Source: CAYNEO01 sp964396245 (lineage in GTDB: Bacteria > Zixibacteria > MSB-5A5 > GN15 > FEB-12). Taken from it: a stretch of DNA of 30,234 bases. Of the stretch, positions 24,244 to 30,234 are shown one piece after another. The notes beneath the pieces are model-generated. The model did no database searches. It worked only from the letters and a program-made list of their open reading frames with translations, and was not told the DNA's origin. The stretch lies in contig CAYNEO010000040.1 of the NCBI GenBank assembly GCA_964396245.1, positions 1 through 30,234 of the forward strand, written 5' to 3'. How positions within the stretch are numbered: the first letter of the stretch is position 1; every line of letters begins with the position of its first letter. The position numbers were made by a program, and so were the translations under genes.

Positions 24244-25509
24244 TCAAAAAGTGTAGGATAATCCGGTTGAAAGGAGTAGGATGTTGTTGTTCTCGGCTTT
24301 CGAATCGTGCCACTCCCACTCGGCGGAGAGCAGCACATTGAAGTTAAGCGCCCTCGTCAGGTTCCAGTCGGCAATCAGGTTGATTCGTTCGTACCGAAAA
24401 TCCGACTGTAGCGAACTTTCGCTCTTGAGGTTCCGCACACCGGTGTATGATTCCAGCGATCCAAACAGGCTGCCGGCCCGCATAAAATCAACCATGAGCT
24501 TCCCGCCGATCTCGACATAGTCTTCGATTCCGCCCAGATCGCTCGATTCCTCCCGGAGCATCTCGATATCCGGACCCAGGGCGATACTGAACAGACCCTT
24601 TTCGACACCGCCCAGAATCGCCAGTCGACCCTTTCTGTAGTCCGGGCTGTAAACCGGTTCCACGGGGAACGTTACCAGTTCGAATTCCAGCTCCTGCCGG
24701 GTGAAGAATCGGTCAGTCAACCTAACCTTATTGCGGGCATCGAGTTCGAAGCGGGTGTAGTCGTTTTTACCGTCCGGAAGTCGGTAGTCTCTTTTCTCGA
24801 TATAGCTGAACACATCAACTTCGCCGGATGGATAGAATCCGAAATACGTTGCGGAGGCGCCGTAACTCGCATAGTCGAGGGCGGTCGAATCGGGTACCTT
24901 GCGAGTGATCGCGAACAAAAATCCGTCCAAAACCGAGAATCCCGGAAATTCCTTCGTCAAACCGAGCTGAACGCCGAATCTCCCGTGATTGTAGCTGTAT
25001 GCAGAAACAGTATCAAAAACTACGAAATCACCCTTGATTCTCCCCCAGGCTGTCAGAGAACGGCTGACCGGAACCCGGAGCCGGGACTGCAGGAGCCCGA
25101 AGAGATAGCTATCTCCCGGTTTCTCCAGACCGGCGTAGCGGGTTCTCCAATCAAGCTCTTGCCTGATATCGAGTTTCGCGCCGCCGACCCTGGTGTCGAG
25201 GTCTCCGTAGAAACGGACCCGGATGTCGTCCTGCGAATGTTCATAGATGGACCTGAGCTGCAGGCGATCATCTTGCAGCGGCAGGTATGACAGGGAAACA
25301 CGACCCTTGATATCATCGAGATATGTCGTTTTCAGCACCAGCGAAGCATCGAGCGTGTCCACCAGAAGGGAATCAAAGAAATATTCCTGGGAGATGAAAT
25401 CGTAGGCCAACCCGGCCTGAAGAGATATTTGATCGCCCCGCGCTTCCTGCGTGTGTGCTAAGACGAAAGTCAGGACAATTGCCGCGACACAAATCCTGAT
25501 ATGCCCCAA
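24244..25509 (-). CDS. Outer-membrane beta-barrel (porin-like) protein
   Basis: 421 residues with an N-terminal signal peptide (hydrophobic run ICVAAIVLTFVLAHT, cleavage near EARG). The mature protein is a series of amphipathic strands with alternating polar and hydrophobic residues and aromatic girdle residues. It ends in LLLSTGLSYTF, a C-terminal strand with terminal Phe as recognised by the BAM machinery. Length and strand density suggest a barrel of about 16-20 strands. I recognise no specific family or substrate. The start is 18 bases after the stop of the preceding helical-protein gene, so the two form an operon. The product itself shows that the organism has an outer membrane. Confidence 0.85.
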   Translation of the reverse strand: MGHIRICVAAIVLTFVLAHTQEARGDQISLQAGLAYDFISQEYFFDSLLVDTLDASLVLKTTYLDDIKGRVSLSYLPLQDDRLQLRSIYEHSQDDIRVRFYGDLDTRVGGAKLDIRQELDWRTRYAGLEKPGDSYLFGLLQSRLRVPVSRSLTAWGRIKGDFVVFDTVSAYSYNHGRFGVQLGLTKEFPGFSVLDGFLFAITRKVPDSTALDYASYGASATYFGFYPSGEVDVFSYIEKRDYRLPDGKNDYTRFELDARNKVRLTDRFFTRQELEFELVTFPVEPVYSPDYRKGRLAILGGVEKGLFSIALGPDIEMLREESSDLGGIEDYVEIGGKLMVDFMRAGSLFGSLESYTGVRNLKSESSLQSDFRYERINLIADWNLTRALNFNVLLSAEWEWHDSKAENNNILLLSTGLSYTF

Positions 25510-25527
25510 TGCTGCCTCAAAACCGGT

Positions 25528-26601
25528 TTATTCATCCTGGGATTGACGGCGATTCACCTGTCGTAGAGTCAGTTGAACCGCCTTGAGCGAGGCGGTTGCC
25601 GCCTCAACTTGTTGGTTTGCAATATGTTCTCTGGCGAGTTCAAGCTGACGATAAGCCTGCTGCAGAAGCTCCCTGTTTTTGTCTGCTTCCGGCCCGGTCA
25701 AGTCACGATTTTCCTCCGACAATCTGTCGGCGTCCTGCTTAAGTCGCTCATATAGCTGTTCAAGATAACCCTGCCCCTGGCATTCCTGCGCCGCCTTCAG
25801 CGCCAGCTCCCTCGATATCCGCAACTGGTTCAACGCCGGGAGCACGTTACCGTCGGCATGGAGATCAATCGCCCGCTGATACGCTTGCTGCGCCTGGTTC
25901 ATTTCCTGCTCGGCTTTCTGCGAACCGCACTGAGCAATCTGCTCCCGTGTCTGTTGCATAAGCTGGAATACCTGCTCCCGTTTCCGTTCGTACGTATTCC
26001 GGGCCTGCGACATATCCGTGGCCGACTCGATAATCTTTCGTGCAGCCTTCTCTACCTGGGTGGCCAGTTTGTACGCCGGACGGTACTGCTGTGACCGGTA
26101 GAACTCCCACGCCTGGGCCAGTCTGTCCTCGGCCGACCGGTATATCGCCTCAAGGTTCGGGTTGTCGCCGGCTCCGAGAGCCTCTCTTGCCCGCTGGAGT
26201 ATCTCCTCGGCCCGTTCCAGATGCTGCTGCACGGCGCCTTCGTACTGCTCCGTGTAGCGGCTGTTCGCCATTGCCGCCCTGGCGAGCTCGCGGGCCTTCT
26301 GAGTGGCCATCATCGCCTGGCTGTGCCACTCCATCCGGAACTGACCGCGAAGCCGCTGCTGCAATTGCCGGGCCTGATCCTGGAGCTCCTCGGCCTGCTT
26401 GAGGTTGACTGCTCCAAGCGGATTATCGCTGGTGCGGACTGCATCCCGCGCCTGCTGGATGATCCCGTCCGTTACCTCGAGCTCGGTTTCCAGCCGCGCC
26501 ATCAGCATGTCGTTATTCCCCGGCTGGGCTATCGCCGGAGCGAAACCCATCATAACCAGAAGAGCAACAACCGCAATCGAGAGTATGAGCGTCTTTTTCA
26601 T
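25528..26601 (-). CDS. Periplasmic helical (coiled-coil) protein of unknown function
   Basis: 357 residues from ATG 26601, which has GAGGTGAG four bases upstream; a GTG nine bases earlier lies within that ribosome site. A signal peptide (MKKTLILSIAVVALLVMMGF) ends near PAIA/QPG. The mature part is almost wholly helical and rich in Gln, Glu, Ala and Arg, with heptad-like stretches (AEELQDQARQLQQRLRGQF, QQHLERAEEILQRAREAL, NRELLQQAYRQLELAREHI). There are two Cys (QIAQCGSQ and AAQECQGQ) that could form a disulfide. I recognise no family. It is first in an operon with the outer-membrane barrel and lies directly downstream of a sigma-54 regulator gene. A role as periplasmic partner of the barrel is inference. 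Confidence 0.85.
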   Translation of the reverse strand: MKKTLILSIAVVALLVMMGFAPAIAQPGNNDMLMARLETELEVTDGIIQQARDAVRTSDNPLGAVNLKQAEELQDQARQLQQRLRGQFRMEWHSQAMMATQKARELARAAMANSRYTEQYEGAVQQHLERAEEILQRAREALGAGDNPNLEAIYRSAEDRLAQAWEFYRSQQYRPAYKLATQVEKAARKIIESATDMSQARNTYERKREQVFQLMQQTREQIAQCGSQKAEQEMNQAQQAYQRAIDLHADGNVLPALNQLRISRELALKAAQECQGQGYLEQLYERLKQDADRLSEENRDLTGPEADKNRELLQQAYRQLELAREHIANQQVEAATASLKAVQLTLRQVNRRQSQDE

Positions 26602-26631
26602 AATTCTCACCTCGTGTCCGGTGAGTAGTTA

Positions 26632-26648
26632 TACAAATAGTGTGCCCG
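26632..26648 (-). promoter_or_regulatory. Candidate sigma-54 (-24/-12) promoter of the helical-protein/barrel operon
   Basis: On the minus strand CGGGCACACTATTTGTA matches the YTGGCACG-N4-TTGCW consensus at GGCAC, TTG and the final W. The spacing GG-N10-GT differs from GG-N10-GC by one base. The predicted start near 26622 leaves a ~20-base leader containing the ribosome site. The gene just upstream encodes a sigma-54 activator. Confidence 0.45.
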
Positions 26649-26723
26649 GCCGGGGAAATCGCCGTATTCCTTTGTCAGACAATACATTCTTATGAAGGTG
26701 ACATCCCAATCAACTATGTTTCA

Positions 26724-26739
26724 CGTACCACTCGGTACG
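26724..26739. promoter_or_regulatory. Candidate enhancer (activator-binding) dyad upstream of the sigma-54 promoter
   Basis: Perfect 6-bp arms CGTACC/GGTACG with a 4-base centre, about 105-115 bases upstream of the predicted start, where NtrC-type activators usually bind. Farther upstream, GCTCCCG occurs three times on the plus strand between 26781 and 26818, just past the regulator stop codon. Confidence 0.35.
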
Positions 26740-26819
26740 CCCTTGTCCCAAAAGGCTCATTTTCCGGTCAAACCCGCCATGCTCCCGTCGTGCTCCCGGT
26801 CCAACCACCATGCTCCCGC

Positions 26820-28154
26820 CTACGGTTTGATCCCATGCACTTTCATGCGACTGTACAGCCGGCGGCGGCTTATGCGGAGCATCCGGGCCGCTTCGGTCTT
26901 GTTTCCGCCGGTTTTTTCCAGCGCCGACAGAATCATCTGTTTTTCCGCTTTCTCCAGTCCGCCGGTCACCTCGACCGCGCCGTGCTCCCGATTGACCAGC
27001 GGAGCATCGTCGATATCCAGCGAAAATTCCTCGGTGGTCAGCGGCTCGCCGCCGGAGAGTATGACCGCCCGCTCGAGCACATTCCTGAGCTCCCGGATAT
27101 TGCCCGGCCAGTCGTAGCGGCCGAACATCTGCCTGACCTCATCATCGAGCGTCGGATAGCCGAACCGCTGTTCCCTGAGAAAATGCTCCGCCAGTTCGAT
27201 GACATCATCTCCCCGTTCGGCCAGAGCCGGCAGTTCGATCGGAAAAACATTCAGCCGGAAATACAGATCCTCCCGGAAACCGCCGTCGCGAATCTGCTCC
27301 TTGAGATTTCGATTCGTGGCGGCAATCACCCGGACATCGATCGGTATCGGGTCTACCCCGCCCACCCGGACAACCTGCCCTTCCTCGAGCACCCGGAGGA
27401 GCTTTGACTGCATGCCGGTCGACATTTCGCCGATTTCATCGAGGAAAATCGTCCCCTGATGAGCCAATTCGAACCGACCGCATTTTCGGCCGACAGCCCC
27501 GGTAAACGCTCCTTTCTCGTGACCGAATAACTCGGACTCAAGGAGAGTCTCGGTGATCGCCGCGCAGTTGATCGCGATAAACGGATGGCCCCGGCGGGGC
27601 GACAGGTCGTGGATCAGTCTTGCGGCTAACTCCTTCCCCGTACCGGACCGTCCGGTCAGGAGCACGGAAGCATCGGTAGCGGCCACCTGCCGAATCAGTT
27701 TCCGCACCCGGTCGGCGGCCGCCGAGGAGCCGATTAACTCGGTCGCCCGGTCGCCCCGGATAACCTCGGCGTAATGTTCGGTAAGCGATTGAAGCCGCTC
27801 CTTTTCGACCAGCTTCTTCACCAGTATGGTCAACTCGTCAAGCGAGAACGGCTTGGTCAGATAATCGGCGGCGCCTCTTTTCATCGCGGCGACCGCACTT
27901 TCGACCGATCCATAGGCGGTCATCATCACCACCTCGGTGCCTTCCCGCTCGAGCGCTTTCTCGAGAACGGTCATTCCCGAGACCTCAGGCATCGACAGGT
28001 CCGTAATGACTACATCGAAGGCATGCTGCTCGAGCAGCTTAATCGCTTCGGCCGGCCTGGTGGTGGTGGTAACATCATGCCCCTCGTCTTCCAGCGCACC
28101 GCAGATCAGCGAGGTCATTTTCGGTTCGTCGTCGACAACAAGTATTCTGGCCAT
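26820..28154 (-). CDS. Sigma-54-dependent NtrC-family response regulator
   Basis: 444 residues in three domains. Receiver (1-120): acidic VVDDE, phospho-acceptor Asp52 in ITDLSMP, Lys101 in LTKPF. AAA+ activator domain (about 140-370): Walker A GRSGTGKE at 168-175 (the usual Glu of GESGTGKE is Arg), sigma-54-contacting GAFTGA at 215-220, Walker B TIFLDE at 235-240. C-terminal Fis-type helix-turn-helix (about 400-440, ending NKTEAARMLRISRRRLYSRM). It activates sigma-54 holoenzyme at -24/-12 promoters when phosphorylated. The start lies 2 bases after the stop of the histidine-kinase gene, so they are a cognate pair. A candidate sigma-54 promoter lies immediately downstream. Confidence 0.97.
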   Translation of the reverse strand: MARILVVDDEPKMTSLICGALEDEGHDVTTTTRPAEAIKLLEQHAFDVVITDLSMPEVSGMTVLEKALEREGTEVVMMTAYGSVESAVAAMKRGAADYLTKPFSLDELTILVKKLVEKERLQSLTEHYAEVIRGDRATELIGSSAAADRVRKLIRQVAATDASVLLTGRSGTGKELAARLIHDLSPRRGHPFIAINCAAITETLLESELFGHEKGAFTGAVGRKCGRFELAHQGTIFLDEIGEMSTGMQSKLLRVLEEGQVVRVGGVDPIPIDVRVIAATNRNLKEQIRDGGFREDLYFRLNVFPIELPALAERGDDVIELAEHFLREQRFGYPTLDDEVRQMFGRYDWPGNIRELRNVLERAVILSGGEPLTTEEFSLDIDDAPLVNREHGAVEVTGGLEKAEKQMILSALEKTGGNKTEAARMLRISRRRLYSRMKVHGIKP

Positions 28155-28156
28155 AA

Positions 28157-29497
28157 CTATCTTTTCGTCGTAAGCGGCAGTTCGACAATCGCTTCAGTCT
28201 TTATACCCTCAGTGCTGGAAAGATGCATCTTTCCGCCCATCTCGCCAACCAGTTTATTGCTCAAATATAACCCGAGACCCGATCCGGTCGCCTTGGTCGT
28301 GTAAAACGGCGTTGCGATCTTTTTCAACTCCGGTTTGCTCATTCCGCCGCCGAAGTCAGTTACCGCAATACGAACCCGTTCGCCCTTCAACTCCACCGTC
28401 AAACTGAGTTTGGGCGGCTTGCCGGCCGATTGACAGGCTTCGACGCCGTTGGTCAGCAGGTTGAACAACACCTGGCGGAGCGAGCGCCGGTAGCCGGTCA
28501 TCGGCAGGCTCTCGGGCATCTGCACCTGCCATTCAATTTCGACGCCGGCGTATTTCCCTTCGGCATGACGTTTCGTGCCGTACATCAGTTCAACGAGGTC
28601 GAATTCGACGGGACTCTCGCTCGAGATAAGGGCGGCGTCCCCTTTGGCAAAATCAAGATAGCCGGTCACGATATCGTTGAGCCGGTCGATTTCCTCGACA
28701 ATAAACCCGGTCTCTTCGCTGTCGGTTTTCTTTTTCAGCCGTTCCGCCGAGGCGCGGATAATCATCAGCGGGTTTTTCAACTCGTGCGCCACCACTGCCA
28801 CCATCCGCCCCAGGTACGCCTGTGTCTGTCCAAGGTACAGCTGCTGCTCAGCCCGGGTGATTCTCTGCTGAAGCAAGAGAAAGAGGAGTCCGAGTAGAAC
28901 GCCTCCCACTACAGACAGCCCGGTCGAATAATAGAGGTTCCGCCGCAGATCGGCCAGCGCATCGAAATAATCCACACTGGCCTCGACTCCGAGCACGGCT
29001 ATTGGAACGCCCTCGTTGCCGGTCAGCGATGCAAAGGCCGATTTCAGATACAGCCCGCCCGTCCGGTAGGTTTCGGTCACTATGACATTCGAGGCCAGCC
29101 CGAAAAACAACGAGTCGATATACGGCCCGTTCAGTGTCGCCAGAAAATATGTCGAATCGGGGCTGAGCCGGACATCCTCGGGCAGCGTCGTCGCGAGGTA
29201 ATGGAAATTCTCGTCGAGAATGAACACTTCGGACAGCGAGTCGGCAATCCGTATCTTCTCGATTATGCCGTCGGTTTCTATCAGGCTTGCGAGGTCATCG
29301 TCCACCAGCCCCTGCACGAGTTCCGAAGTGAGGGGGATGCGCCCTGTCTGTGCAACAGCCGCCAGTCGACGACTCAGCTGCCGGCCGAGAATCGTCTCGG
29401 TACGGTTGTAATACAGCCACCAGGCCAGATTGACCAGCGCAATCACGGCCACGGTGAATATCGCGATGATGACCAGTTTTTTTGTGCCCGAGAACAT
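28157..29497 (-). CDS. Membrane sensor histidine kinase, partner of the sigma-54 regulator
   Basis: 446 residues. Membrane helix 1 at about 7-28, a periplasmic sensor region at about 29-188 with no named domain I can recognise, membrane helix 2 at about 190-210, then a short coiled linker. HisKA box VVAHELKNPLMI with His238. The ATPase domain shows an N box (LFNLLTNGVEA), G1 (VTDFGGGMS) and G2 (GSGLGLYLSNKLV). It phosphorylates the downstream regulator, whose gene starts 2 bases later. The best promoter places +1 on the ATG; the only ribosome-like bases (AGG) lie too close, so the message may be leaderless. The signal is unknown. Confidence 0.95.
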   Translation of the reverse strand: MFSGTKKLVIIAIFTVAVIALVNLAWWLYYNRTETILGRQLSRRLAAVAQTGRIPLTSELVQGLVDDDLASLIETDGIIEKIRIADSLSEVFILDENFHYLATTLPEDVRLSPDSTYFLATLNGPYIDSLFFGLASNVIVTETYRTGGLYLKSAFASLTGNEGVPIAVLGVEASVDYFDALADLRRNLYYSTGLSVVGGVLLGLLFLLLQQRITRAEQQLYLGQTQAYLGRMVAVVAHELKNPLMIIRASAERLKKKTDSEETGFIVEEIDRLNDIVTGYLDFAKGDAALISSESPVEFDLVELMYGTKRHAEGKYAGVEIEWQVQMPESLPMTGYRRSLRQVLFNLLTNGVEACQSAGKPPKLSLTVELKGERVRIAVTDFGGGMSKPELKKIATPFYTTKATGSGLGLYLSNKLVGEMGGKMHLSSTEGIKTEAIVELPLTTKR

Positions 29498-29525
29498 TGC
29501 CTAATTATGTTCGCGGCAGTATCAT
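29497..29525 (+). promoter_or_regulatory. Predicted promoter of the thioesterase gene
   Basis: TTGCCT (4 of 6), a 17-base spacer and TATCAT (5 of 6). The predicted start near 29532 leaves a ~29-base leader containing GAGG. It overlaps the divergent kinase promoter on the other strand. Confidence 0.5.
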
Positions 29526-29532
29526 AAATCAA
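29504..29532 (-). promoter_or_regulatory. Predicted promoter of the kinase/regulator operon with +1 at the ATG
   Basis: On the minus strand TTGATT, a 17-base spacer and CATAAT (5 of 6). Six bases separate the -10 box from the ATG at 29497, so the transcript would start at the initiation codon. It overlaps the thioesterase promoter face to face. Confidence 0.45.
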
Positions 29533-29560
29533 CTTAAAGTCAACGCGAGGTTGCCGGTCT

Positions 29561-29986
29561 ATGGAAGCATTCACTCCCCGTCGAGACGACTACGAAAATG
29601 CGGTCCGGGATATGTTCGAGTCAATCCCGTTTTACCGCACGCTCGGTATTACGCTGGACACAATCGAGCCGGGCTTCATAGTCGTCCATATGCCAAAGAC
29701 TGAATCGGTCAGTCAGCAGAACGGATTTTTCCATGCCGGGGCGTTGACCGCTCTTGCCGATGCCGCCGGTGGAACGGCGGCCGCGACCTTGCTGGCCGAG
29801 GGAGAGAATATCCTCTCGGTCAATTTCGCCGTGTCACTCTTGCGCCCCGCGCGGGCGGACAGATTGAGGGCGGAGGGGAAAATCATCAAGGCCGGTCGCC
29901 GACTTTTCGTGGCCGAGGCGGAGATATTCGCCGACAGTACCAACGACCTGTTGGTGAAAGCAACTATTACCCTGGCGGTGGCTTAG
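29561..29986 (+). CDS. PaaI-like hotdog-fold thioesterase
   Basis: 141 residues, a single hotdog domain of the PaaI/YdiI thioesterase group that hydrolyses acyl- or aryl-CoA esters. The active-site helix reads QQNGFFHAGALTALADAAGG, with the family pattern NGxxHxGxxxxLAD. The following strand, ILSVNFAVSLLRPARADRL, also fits. The ATG has GAGG about 10 bases upstream. It is transcribed divergently from the kinase/regulator operon with overlapping promoters and has no evident operon partner. The substrate is not apparent; detoxification of CoA esters is typical of the family. Confidence 0.92.
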   Translation: MEAFTPRRDDYENAVRDMFESIPFYRTLGITLDTIEPGFIVVHMPKTESVSQQNGFFHAGALTALADAAGGTAAATLLAEGENILSVNFAVSLLRPARADRLRAEGKIIKAGRRLFVAEAEIFADSTNDLLVKATITLAVA

Positions 29987-30105
29987 AAGGCCGGCCTGAT
30001 AAGCCGCTTTGAGATTTACAGATATTCGAATCCACTTTCCATCGCTTCCCGATGAGCGTTAGCGGAACCTTCGGTCGAAAAGCCTGTTGGGGGAGAGAGA
30101 ATTTC

Positions 30106-30133
30106 TTGACAGAAGGCCCAAAAGCAGTATAAT
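30106..30133 (+). promoter_or_regulatory. Consensus sigma-70 promoter of tRNA-Glu
   Basis: TTGACA (6 of 6), a 16-base spacer and TATAAT (6 of 6). The predicted start near 30140 is about 19 bases before the mature tRNA, as expected for a highly expressed stable RNA. Confidence 0.85.
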
Positions 30134-30158
30134 TACCTGCCGACTCGATAAGAGATAT

Positions 30159-30230
30159 GACCCCATCGTCTAGTGGTTAGGACACCGCCCTTTCACGGCG
30201 GCAACGCGGGTTCGACTCCCGCTGGGGTCA
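30159..30230 (+). tRNA. tRNA-Glu (anticodon UUC)
   Basis: Acceptor stem GACCCCA/TGGGGTC, a D arm with GTCTAGTGGTTAGGAC, anticodon arm CCGCC-CTTTCAC-GGCGG giving anticodon UUC, short variable loop, T arm GCGGG-TTCGACT-CCCGC, discriminator A. CCA is not encoded; T residues follow up to the window edge. Confidence 0.96.
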
Positions 30231-30234
30231 TTTT

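Noticed and set aside
1..30234. CRISPR array, insertion sequence, prophage or integration site at the tRNAs
   Set aside because: No regularly spaced repeats, transposase, integrase or phage genes were found, and neither tRNA is flanked by a visible duplication.

Overview
The window looks like a chromosomal segment of an uncultured Gram-negative (diderm) bacterium of the FCB superphylum. I infer a Zixibacteria-like or closely related lineage. The reasons are a secreted dockerin protein with a T9SS/FlgD-like C-terminal domain carrying an NPFNP motif, an outer-membrane beta-barrel ending in Phe, a Ser/Thr kinase fused to WD40-like propeller repeats, and NtrC-type sigma-54 signalling. GC content is moderate to high. 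There is no transposase, phage gene, CRISPR array or rRNA. The species assignment is inference only.

Layout. Positions 1-3562 hold tRNA-Leu(UAG), tig, clpP and clpX on the minus strand, a protein-folding and proteolysis cluster that ends in a strong intrinsic terminator. Positions 3633-7464 (minus) hold an exported TPR-like protein and a membrane-anchored Ser/Thr kinase with a sensor propeller. Positions 7732-11795 (minus) hold a complete CUT1-type sugar ABC importer: lipoprotein binding protein, two permeases and an ATPase, with very short gaps or 4-bp overlaps. A plus-strand MshEN/pseudo-receiver/DUF4388 protein follows (12295-13554). It converges on an exported protein built from two gapless 132-residue repeats (13689-14687, minus).

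Positions 15253-20981 are on the plus strand: an Nramp (MntH-like) metal transporter with a tandem universal stress protein, an Old Yellow Enzyme family reductase, and a phosphomannomutase/phosphoglucomutase translationally coupled to a double-receiver response regulator. A symmetric bidirectional terminator closes this block. Positions 21073-29497 are on the minus strand. In transcription order they encode a sensor histidine kinase, a sigma-54 response regulator, a periplasmic helical protein, an outer-membrane barrel, and then a cohesin-like/dockerin surface protein behind a long structured leader. A PaaI-type thioesterase and tRNA-Glu(UUC), with a perfect-consensus promoter, end the window on the plus strand.

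Most notable points. (1) A self-contained envelope-signalling locus (kinase, sigma-54 regulator, candidate -24/-12 promoter with upstream dyad, helical periplasmic protein, porin-like barrel). (2) A ClpP whose catalytic Asp position is Asn. (3) The duplicated 132-residue module with three conserved histidines per copy, behind a 46-bp nested palindrome. (4) A predicted ~385-nt leader with a chain of hairpins ahead of the dockerin gene. (5) Two genes whose best promoters place the transcription start on the ATG (possible leaderless mRNAs). All promoter and operator calls were made by eye and are predictions.
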